From contig CAYJHH010000004.1 of assembly GCA_964369995.1 (NCBI GenBank), forward strand, positions 1 to 59,096: a stretch of 59,096 nucleotides of DNA. Reading direction: 5' to 3'. This document shows positions 25,468-33,180 of the stretch, piece by piece; the first letter of the stretch is position 1; the number at the start of each line of letters is the position of its first letter. The translations under genes were made by a program, and so were the position numbers. Source of the stretch: CAYJAD01 sp964369995 (lineage in GTDB: Bacteria > Desulfobacterota > Desulfovibrionia > Desulfovibrionales > Desulfovibrionaceae). The notes under the pieces were generated by a model. That model had not been told where the DNA came from and did not search any database. It was given only the letters and a program-made list of their open reading frames with translations.

Positions 25468-27221
25468 AAGATAGCCACTCCAAGAATACGTCCTTAATCT
25501 TCCTTGGGTACAAGGCTGGTGGGTACTGCTTTAAAAAGCCATCCCATGGCAAGCAACATGCAAACAAAAAGTAGCATACTGCGTATACCACAATTTTTTA
25601 CTGTGCGTACAAGGCTAATATAACGCCGTGTCACTCGTGCAAACCACCAATTATACCAAACAAAAAAAAGTGGTGGTTTATGATGGGGGTCATGAGGTTT
25701 GAGTATGAGCGCGCAAAGAGCAGGTGTTAATGTTAAAGCCACAATGCCAGAAAAAATAACAGAAATGGAAATAGTTACCGCAAATTGTCTGTACATTTGC
25801 CCGGCTATGCCACCTATAAACATAACAGGGATAAATACCGCGCTGAGCACAAGCACTATGGCAATGATAGGGCCTACCACCTCACGCATGGCTTTGGAGG
25901 TGGCTTCTTTGGCGCAAAGGTGTTCTGTGCGCATAATGCGCTCCACATTTTCCAGTACCACAATGGCATCATCCACCACTATACCTATGGAAAGCACCAA
26001 TCCAAAAAGTGTGAGTATATTTATGCTGTAACCAAGGGCATAAAGACCGGCAAAGGTACCTATGATGGATACCGGCACTGCCAAGCAAGGAATAAGCGTG
26101 GCGCGCCAATTTTGTAAAAATATATACACCACAAAAAATACTAAAACCATGGCTTCCAAAAATGTTTTTACAATTTCATCAATGGATGCTTGCACAAATA
26201 TATTGGTATTATACGGAATACTATAGGCCACATCATGAGGAAAGTTTTGTGAAAGCTCTTCAAGTTTGGCCTCAATACGTTTGCCTGTTTCCAAAGCATT
26301 GGCACCTGGCAAAAGGGAAACCTCCGCCATACGTGCGGGCTTACCATTTAAGGATGAAACAATATTATAATTTTTACTGCCAAGCCCCACACGAGCTACA
26401 TCTTTGAGGCGCAATAGACTGCCGTCTGCCTGAGCCCTCAGAATAATATTACCAAATTCCTCAGGCCTTATGAGACGGCCTTGGGTCTCAATCTGCCAAG
26501 AAAGTTCGGTATCTACAATATCCGGTAAAGAGCCTAAACGGCCGGGGGAAAATTGCGCATTTTGATCACGAATAATGGTTGCTACGTCGGCAGGGATAAG
26601 ATTGTATTTTGCCAACTTTCCGGGATCAAGCCAGATGCGCATGGCATAATCCATACTGCCATTGATGACACATTCCCCCACACCGGGAATGCGCTTAATT
26701 TCTTCCACAATATTTGTTTGTAAGTAATTGTCTAAATAAATAACGTCATATTGCCCCTTGGGGGAAAAGAGAGCAATGGTCAAAAGCGATGCCGCAGAGC
26801 TTTTATTTACCGTAATACCTTGCTGTCGCACGGCTTCCGGCAATAAAGATTGCGCAAGGTTCACCTTATTATTTACATTAACCAAAGCAATGTCTGGATC
26901 TGTACCCAAATCAAAAAAAATGCTCACCGTACCTGTACCTGAACTTGAAGAAGCCGTGGAGGTCATATACAGCATACCCTCAACGCCATTTAATTGCACT
27001 TCTAAAGGAGCGATAACCGTTTCGGAAATGGTTTGCGCAGAAGCCCCAGGATAGGTAAATTTCACAAAAACGCGCGGTGGCACAAGGTTGGGATATTGCT
27101 CAACAGGAAGCATAAAAATGGCTATGCCACCCACCAAAGTAATTAAAAGAGAAATAACTATGGCGAGATTGGGTCGCCTGATGAAAAAATAGGTATCGCT
27201 ATTTTTATGTGCTGAGGCCAT
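25468..27221 (-). pseudogene. RND efflux transporter, N-terminal half only
   Basis: The frame encodes 575 residues of an AcrB/MexB-type inner-membrane pump: TM1, the porter region (YPGASAQTISETV, VNVNNKVNLAQSLLP), TM2-TM6 with the proton-relay VVDDAIVVLENVERI, and the start of the second half to SLVPKED. It then meets TAA at 25494-25496 where relatives have a glutamine (P-K-E-D-Q-G), and the same frame continues G-R-I-L-G-V-A-I-L up to the MITE at 25467. About 450 residues, including the second porter and TM8-TM12, are missing. No membrane-fusion or outer-membrane partner lies nearby. SD AGGAG precedes the ATG, so the fragment may be translated, but a working pump is not expected. Confidence 0.88.
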
Positions 27222-27268
27222 AAATGCTCCTGTATATGTGCAAAACAGTACACTTATTATTTAATAGA

Positions 27269-27328
27269 TGTTGAACTATTGAGGTGTAGTTTTAAAAAAT
27301 ATATGACGAATGATTCAATAGTTCAACA
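27269..27328. promoter_or_regulatory. 14-bp perfect inverted repeat upstream of the RND remnant
   Basis: TGTTGAACTATTGA at 27269-27282 and its exact reverse complement at 27315-27328, 32 bp apart, begin 48 bp upstream of the pump ATG. It could be a repressor operator pair or a leader hairpin. The rest of the 390-bp gap to 27611 shows no convincing gene; the 70-codon minus-strand frame at 27343-27555 has no SD or recognisable content. Confidence 0.45.
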
Positions 27329-27611
27329 ATATTCAAAGTATGTTAAGACTTCTTTTGGATTTCCCTCAAGGAAAGGACTGCAAGAAATAGCCATGGCCTT
27401 GAGCAGAGGTTAGGCATGCGTACAAACGCAAGCGCAAATCCATACTTCATACATATGTCTGTATCGCTTAAAACTTTAATTTGTGCGTTTTTATAATCTA
27501 TGATAAGATTTTTCTTTATATTATATGTACTAAACGCATATAAATGCATCAGCACAGCAATACAGCATAAATAATACTTTTTTTGTTAACTCATACACCT
27601 AAAATACCTTA

Positions 27612-28349
27612 ATGAATACAGAACGCCAGCACCTCCATAAAGCCAAAGTAGATTTTGCCTACCTTGATGCACAAGGATATATCAAGCCTCATGGCTATCA
27701 GCATATTATCGGCAAGGTTATTGATGAGCATTTAAGTTTGTATAAACTGGACTTCACCTCATGTTTAGAAAAAAAGTTGGGCTGGGTGTTGGTCAGTTTG
27801 CATATAGACATAAAAAAACACATTCAAGGTTGCCAAACCCTACACATTCGAACATGGCATAGCCAACGCAAACGTCTTTATTTTAGGCGTGAAATTGAGG
27901 CTTTTGATACAAGCGGCGCTGTAGTGTTTGTTGCCACCATGTATTCTATCCTTATGGATTTTAACACACAACGCATTTACAAAAAAACAGAGCTTCCCTT
28001 TACCCTTGAAGATCCACATCCTGAATTTATGTTAGACGCGGATCCTGTATTTAAAGAAAAGCTTAGCTATGAAAAAGTATGTGATCGCACTGTATTGCGT
28101 AGTTTTATCGATGCATTTGGGCATGTGAACAATTGCCGCTACGGTGAATTTATTTTTGACGCTCTAGCAAATGAATATGCCGACTTATCAAAAATACAAG
28201 GCTTTAGCATATATTTTTGCTCTGAGCTTAAACTCAATGATAATTTTTGTATTGAACAAAATAGTGATGATGACATCATATTCCACGGCTATAATACAAG
28301 CAGTCAAAAAACATCATTTTATGGCAAAGTTTTTAAGATTAAAATGTAA
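27612..28349 (+). CDS. acyl-ACP thioesterase-family protein (double hotdog)
   Basis: A 245-residue protein with two hotdog-fold halves in the FatA/acyl-ACP thioesterase style. The first half has the HIRTWHSQRKRLYFRRE strand; the second opens with the characteristic D-A-F-G-H-V-N-N-C-R-Y-G-E-F block, whose Asp/His/Asn region matches the family active site. Such enzymes release fatty acids from acyl carrier protein in the cytoplasm. No fatty-acid genes are nearby and the SD is weak, so expression and role are uncertain. The gene stands alone between the RND remnant and adhesin 2. Confidence 0.78.
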   Translation: MNTERQHLHKAKVDFAYLDAQGYIKPHGYQHIIGKVIDEHLSLYKLDFTSCLEKKLGWVLVSLHIDIKKHIQGCQTLHIRTWHSQRKRLYFRREIEAFDTSGAVVFVATMYSILMDFNTQRIYKKTELPFTLEDPHPEFMLDADPVFKEKLSYEKVCDRTVLRSFIDAFGHVNNCRYGEFIFDALANEYADLSKIQGFSIYFCSELKLNDNFCIEQNSDDDIIFHGYNTSSQKTSFYGKVFKIKM

Positions 28350-28379
28350 GCAAATATGCACTATTTCCTAAAAGATACT

Positions 28380-28407
28380 CATGAAAGCAAGCCAAAAAAC
28401 TTTCATG
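28380..28407 (+). terminator. hairpin after the thioesterase gene
   Basis: A perfect 8-bp stem CATGAAAG/CTTTCATG with a 12-base loop starts 31 bp after the stop codon. It is followed by GGGG, not a U-tract, so intrinsic termination is uncertain. Confidence 0.4.
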
Positions 28408-28484
28408 GGGGATGATAAAACGATGTATAGACTTGCAACAAGATATCATAGTAAAAAACCATGAATAAAAAATAAAAATCTTCC

Positions 28485-28512
28485 TTGACATAGAAAATAG
28501 TTGTGCTACATG
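28485..28512 (+). promoter_or_regulatory. candidate promoter for RTX adhesin 2
   Basis: A consensus -35 TTGACA (28485-28490) and an extended -10, TG-c-TACATG (28504-28512), are separated by 16 bp. Transcription from about 28519 would give a leader of roughly 265 bases that begins with a strong hairpin. Confidence 0.55.
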
Positions 28513-28519
28513 AACAGTA

Positions 28520-28674
28520 CGTTTACGGTACCTCCTCTGCATCCGTAAGCGTGTGAGTGTTTCCATTCTTGAGAAATGACTCTGCTGTATATATTGCCTT
28601 TTTGTGCATATATTGGGTTTGCTAGTATTTAAGCAGCCTGGGGCTTCTGCCTCGTCGCACGCATCCATCGTGCG
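28520..28674 (+). promoter_or_regulatory. hairpin-rich 5' leader of RTX adhesin 2
   Basis: CGTTTACGG/CCGTAAGCG (28520-28528, 28543-28551; 9 bp with one G-U) opens the leader; the overlapping GTAC/GTAC pairing at 28517-28531 is an alternative. Near the end, GGGGC-ttct-GCCTC (28640-28653) and CGCACG-catccat-CGTGCG (28656-28674) form two adjacent stems. These match the pair in front of adhesin 1 in order, spacing to the ATG, and the flanking GCCTG and CCTCGT sequences, though the second stem's bases differ. Confidence 0.45.
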
Positions 28675-28785
28675 CCTTTCTATCTCCCCACTATACTGAT
28701 GTACTTTATTACATCCATTTTATTGCATATTCATAACTGCTTGTTGCCTTATTTTTTTAGGTTAAAGCATTAAAAGGGAAATGTT

Positions 28786-31700
28786 ATGGCTGATATTTTA
28801 TTAGAAAAGCCCACTGCCGGAGCTACCACCACCCTCACTCCTCAAGCTGAGGATCGTTTGGTTTTTGCATTTGATTCCGCTGAAGCCACGCTCACTCGTG
28901 AGGGCGACAATCTTGTTATGTCCTTCGAAGACGGTTCCGCTGTCAATCTTACAAATTTTTATGAAGCCTATTCTGCTGAAAATATGCCTACCTTCCTCAT
29001 TGAAGGCACAGAAGTAGATGGAGAATCCTTCTTTGCGGCCCTTGGTGAAGATCTCATGCCTGCTGCAGGTAACACTGCAAGCGCTCCTTTGGGCTCTGGC
29101 TCCAGTGTGGACACATTGGCAGGAAATTTGTTCGCAGGCATTGATCGCTTAGACGGTCTTGATCAAGCCTATCCCGATGGTTTTGACCAAGAAGAAGTAC
29201 TTCAAGGCGATGGACTTACTGATGGTGGCACTGAGGGTGGCACTGATGGCAATACTGATGCAGGTACTACCGATGGTACAAATAGCAGAGCAAATCTTAG
29301 CCCCACGGCTTTTGACGATGGCATTACCATTAAAGAAGGTGACATAGCTGCAGGTAATCTACTAGGCAATGATGTGGCAGGAGACAGTGATGCCTCCAGT
29401 TCTGGTAAAGACATTGTATCTGTACGACCTGTGGGCGATGCATGGCAAGAGCTTACTCCTGAAAACCTTGCAGGCAGTGGCCTAAGCCAAGAGGACATTG
29501 ATAAAATCATAGACGCTGTGGGAAGTCTTGATAGATTTGAAGAGCAATTTTTTACGCCAGAAGGTGAGCTTTTAGTCGTAGACAAAGAAACGGGTGATTA
29601 TGCATATGTTTCTCCTCCCAATAGTATGGATGAAGGCTCTAAAGATGTGAAGATGGAGTACACCATTGAAGACGCCGACGGCGAACAATCGCAAGCGACA
29701 CTCACGGTCACCGTCACTGACGTAACGCTAGAAGGCGCAGGCTCTGTCACCACCGATGATGATTTTGTGGCTGCCAACACAGACGGCGACCCTTCCACTC
29801 ATATGAAAGTCACCATTGAAGCTGAACTTGGAAACAATGTAAAATTTGATCAAAGTGCAGAGCTACCCAAATCCCCTTATGGTGAATTTTCCTATGATGC
29901 CCATGGTAATTTGCAATTCACCCAAACGACCCCCTACTCGCATGCACAAGGGCAAGACAGTGCCACTGAAAGCTATGAAGTGACCATCACTGACGCTGAG
30001 GGCAATACAGGCACAGCCAATATTACCGTTACCTTTAAGGACTCTGAGCCCACCGTTGAAAAAAACGTGGATCTTGGCGCCATGGTAGAAAATACTCCCA
30101 CCACCAGCGGCACCCTGCCCTATGATGGCGGCGCCGATGGCGTGACCAGCGTCACCGTGCAAGAAAATTCCGGCTGGGAAGCTGTACCCGGTGAGCCCAA
30201 TACATGGAAACATACCGAAAGCGGCTCTATCATCAAAATTACTGACGTGCAAAATGGCACCTATGAATTGACTCCTGGCTCCACCGACGGCAGAGAAAAC
30301 ATTGATTTTAACTATGTAATTACAGACGCTGACGGCGACCCCGCCAAAGGAACACTCTCCTTTGAATTACAAAATACCATGAGTGAAAACTTTGGCAAAG
30401 AAATAAGCGATGGTGTTAAGCTTAATGTGGCTGTCATTGTAGATAGTTCGGGCAGCCTTGGCACCCATGCCATGGCACAAATTGAAACGGCCTTAAGCTC
30501 CCTTGGTGAAAGTTTTGCTAGCGGCGTTCAAGACGGTGTCACCGTGGAAATTGCCCTTATAGATTATGATTGGGGCGTGCGTGTGCTTGAAATTAATCTG
30601 GAAGATTATAAAGATAGCAACGGCACCTTCGACACAGAAGCCTTCACTAACTATATCAACAACCTTTGGGGCAATGGCCTTGGCGCCACCAACTGGGAAG
30701 CCGGATTTAACACCGCAGAAGATTGGTTTATGGCTAAAGAAGCAGAAGCCAAAGAAGACGGATTGGATGCAAAAGATGTGTATAATTACAGCATCTTCAT
30801 GACAGACGGCACCCCCACTGTGCAATGGAATGACGGCGTCAGCGCTGCAGACCCTTCTGTTTCCCTAGGTAGTGAAAAGCTCTACCTTGTGGAAAATAGC
30901 ATGGAAAGCATCTGGAGCTACGGCAAAAGCTTTACCTATAGCAATGAAGACGGAAGCCAAATATTTACTCTTATTGAAGATAATGGTGCCAGTGGCTTTG
31001 GTAATTTCTGGCTTATGGAAGGCGAAAGCGGAGAATTTTTCCACGCTGTTCCAGAGGGCGGATTACCTCAAGTATCCGACTCTCAAGGTAATATCATAGC
31101 CAACACCGACATAAACCCCACAGCGCATTATTACATTACCTTTGAAGGCGAAACCTATGGCCGTGTGTCCAGCAAACCCATGAGCTCCATAGATTCGGAC
31201 GGAGATGGCGTAAACGATCTCTTTGTTTATAATTACAGAGTATTGAACGTAGATGGTAGTTATAATACCTTAGGGTGCGTGGTGGACGCCGAAGGTAATT
31301 TTGTTCAGTGGCAGCATGCTTCTCCCAATAGCTATGGCAAACCTACCATTGTTCTTAAAGAATATGATGCTGTACCCACCGTACCCACAGACAGAGAAGA
31401 TAAGACTGATGTGGATGTGCCAAGCGGAGAATTGCTTCTTTCTGACGCCGGTTATTACTATAAAGAATGGCAAGTGGAAGGCGCATCCTATCAATTGCGC
31501 TTCCCCAATGAAGAAGAAGCACAAGGCCTTGAACACCCTGCCCTGTATATCCATGTGGACGGCAAGTGGATACATGTGGGCAATATGACCCATAGCGGTT
31601 CCGGATCCGGTGCAGGCGATATAAGCGATTTTATTGAAGCAGGAACCGAAGCTGCCAAAGCCTTGCAAGAAGCCATGAAAGCTTTTAGTGACAATGCTAA

Positions 31701-32655
31701 ACTCTTTGGCGTAGGCGTGGGCAGCTTTGCCATAAATGATGACAACAATACCCTCAGTCAAATGGGTGTTTTTGATGAAGTGTTGCTTTCCAAAAATATT
31801 GCTGATTTGGATGCATACTTCACCGAAATAGCCGGTAGCATCATTGAACAGCTTACGGCCATAGTGGCTGAAGTGGAAAAAGTTGTGCTTGGTGAAGATG
31901 CTGAGCATGCCGCTGAAGGGGATTTAGCTGCAGCCATGCTTGACCTAGCTTATGAAGGAAATGCAGAGCGGCTTAACAGTATTGCCGAAAACATTGAGAG
32001 CTCCATTGGCACATTAGACTCAGATATATTTACGGATCAAACCATTACCTATGGCGATACAGATGATGTCTTTTTTGGAGCACGCGGTGATGAAACGGTA
32101 AATGGCGGCATAGGCACGGATGTGCTTCTTGGCGGCGCCGGCAATGATATCCTTTCCGGCGGTGCAGGCAATGACTATCTGCACGGCGGTAGCGGCGATG
32201 ACATATTAATCGGCGGCGAAGGCAATGATATTCTCTTTGGCGGCAGTGGCAATGATACCATTTTTGCTGGTAAGGGTGACATTATCAACGGCGGTGATGG
32301 ACACGACATTATTCAGCTTGAAAGTGTGCATATCAATGATATTCTTTCCATTGATGGCGGCGATGACGATTCCATCGACGTATTACTCTCTGGCCTTAAC
32401 AGCGTCACAGAAGTGCAAGAGCTTTTTGCCAATGGCAACAGCTTACAAAATATGGAAGTCATCATGCTGGGGGATGACATGCAGGCCGCCAAAGATTTGC
32501 AAAACAGCCTAGCTAACGACAAATCCACAGCCCTTGAAAACTGGCAACAAGGCAATGAAGTGACCATTGGCGGTAATATCTATCGTGAATACACCAAAAC
32601 AGAAGACGATAACACCAGCACGAAGGTACTTATCGAAAGTAACTTGCTCGGTTAG
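28786..32655 (+). CDS. RTX adhesin 2 with split vWA domain, LapA-like, type I secreted
   Basis: A 1289-residue acidic protein. N-terminal module 1-130 is nearly the same as in adhesin 1 (MADILLEKPTAG; MPAAG at 91-95, the LapG-type cleavage motif). A Gly/Thr linker (about 145-172) and cadherin-like repeats follow. A vWA domain begins near 545 with a complete MIDAS: D553-x-S555-x-S557, T635 (GATNWEAG) and D674 (FMTDGTP). About 260 residues (about 685-945) with a different composition are inserted before the vWA resumes (KALQEAMKAF, LFGVGVG). RTX nonapeptides (GGAGND, GGSGDD, GGEGND; 1089-1171) and the same C-terminal secretion signal as adhesin 1 close the protein. It is expected at the cell surface, binding a ligand through a metal ion. 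An AAAAGGGAA SD lies 6-8 bases before the ATG. Confidence 0.93.
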   Translation: MADILLEKPTAGATTTLTPQAEDRLVFAFDSAEATLTREGDNLVMSFEDGSAVNLTNFYEAYSAENMPTFLIEGTEVDGESFFAALGEDLMPAAGNTASAPLGSGSSVDTLAGNLFAGIDRLDGLDQAYPDGFDQEEVLQGDGLTDGGTEGGTDGNTDAGTTDGTNSRANLSPTAFDDGITIKEGDIAAGNLLGNDVAGDSDASSSGKDIVSVRPVGDAWQELTPENLAGSGLSQEDIDKIIDAVGSLDRFEEQFFTPEGELLVVDKETGDYAYVSPPNSMDEGSKDVKMEYTIEDADGEQSQATLTVTVTDVTLEGAGSVTTDDDFVAANTDGDPSTHMKVTIEAELGNNVKFDQSAELPKSPYGEFSYDAHGNLQFTQTTPYSHAQGQDSATESYEVTITDAEGNTGTANITVTFKDSEPTVEKNVDLGAMVENTPTTSGTLPYDGGADGVTSVTVQENSGWEAVPGEPNTWKHTESGSIIKITDVQNGTYELTPGSTDGRENIDFNYVITDADGDPAKGTLSFELQNTMSENFGKEISDGVKLNVAVIVDSSGSLGTHAMAQIETALSSLGESFASGVQDGVTVEIALIDYDWGVRVLEINLEDYKDSNGTFDTEAFTNYINNLWGNGLGATNWEAGFNTAEDWFMAKEAEAKEDGLDAKDVYNYSIFMTDGTPTVQWNDGVSAADPSVSLGSEKLYLVENSMESIWSYGKSFTYSNEDGSQIFTLIEDNGASGFGNFWLMEGESGEFFHAVPEGGLPQVSDSQGNIIANTDINPTAHYYITFEGETYGRVSSKPMSSIDSDGDGVNDLFVYNYRVLNVDGSYNTLGCVVDAEGNFVQWQHASPNSYGKPTIVLKEYDAVPTVPTDREDKTDVDVPSGELLLSDAGYYYKEWQVEGASYQLRFPNEEEAQGLEHPALYIHVDGKWIHVGNMTHSGSGSGAGDISDFIEAGTEAAKALQEAMKAFSDNAKLFGVGVGSFAINDDNNTLSQMGVFDEVLLSKNIADLDAYFTEIAGSIIEQLTAIVAEVEKVVLGEDAEHAAEGDLAAAMLDLAYEGNAERLNSIAENIESSIGTLDSDIFTDQTITYGDTDDVFFGARGDETVNGGIGTDVLLGGAGNDILSGGAGNDYLHGGSGDDILIGGEGNDILFGGSGNDTIFAGKGDIINGGDGHDIIQLESVHINDILSIDGGDDDSIDVLLSGLNSVTEVQELFANGNSLQNMEVIMLGDDMQAAKDLQNSLANDKSTALENWQQGNEVTIGGNIYREYTKTEDDNTSTKVLIESNLLG

Positions 32656-32690
32656 TGAACTAGGCAACACATAACACATACTTTTTACAA

Positions 32691-32723
32691 AAAAGCGCTT
32701 AAGGAAAAACCTTAAGCGCTTTT
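32691..32723 (+). terminator. intrinsic terminator of RTX adhesin 2
   Basis: A perfect 14-bp stem AAAAGCGCTTAAGG/CCTTAAGCGCTTTT with an AAAAA loop ends in TTTTT, 36 bp after the adhesin stop codon. It is the clearest intrinsic terminator in the window. Confidence 0.93.
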
Positions 32724-32840
32724 TCATTCTACTTTTACATTTATTGAGACATGCCAGTGTATTGCTCCTTTCTTTAGCGAAGGCTCCACAGAGGTGGACA
32801 AAAATACACATACATATACGGTGTTAATCTTATATTAAGT

Positions 32841-33143
32841 AGTTGACACTGAAAAAGTAGTTAGTCGACACTGAAAAACAACTTAACTATCAGTAAAAAT
32901 AGAACTTATAAATCAAATAACGTAATAAAGATTGCCAGAAATAAACGTATGGAATACGTTTTCTGGCAAAGTTTAGACATATAAAATACGATTTTTCAGT
33001 GCTGACTATTCAAGGCATGCCTTGTGCATGATTTGCCGCCACGTAAAATAAGCTAGAATTTACTTCTGCGTCCCCGAAAGGGGAATTTGGAGTGGGCGTG
33101 CCTTTTTGAAAAATGTGTGGAAACACGTTTTTCAGGTTCGACT
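32841..33143. mobile_element. MITE-like element, long form (copy B)
   Basis: A 303-bp element flanked by a 4-bp direct repeat AAGT (32837-32840, 33144-33147). Left end AGTTGACACTGAAAAA and right end TTTTTCAGGTTCGACT are imperfect inverted repeats. The left end is doubled: a second start, AGTCGACACTGAAAAACAAC, lies at 32863. 32863-33007 is equivalent to copy A; the rest is a hairpin-rich module (CATGC/GCATG, CCCC-GAAA-GGGG, AAACACGTTTTTC region). No coding capacity is visible. It occupies the gap between adhesin 2 and the convergent DHH gene. Confidence 0.88.
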
Positions 33144-33180
33144 AAGTACAGCCTTTGAGAATAAAATGGTCAAATAAGCT

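Noticed and set aside
27343..27555. 70-codon minus-strand frame between the RND remnant and the thioesterase
   Set aside because: No SD, no domain, and not a membrane-fusion protein as would be expected upstream of an RND pump.
31270..31908. 212-codon minus-strand frame inside adhesin 2
   Set aside because: Shadow of the vWA region; no SD and no recognisable domain.
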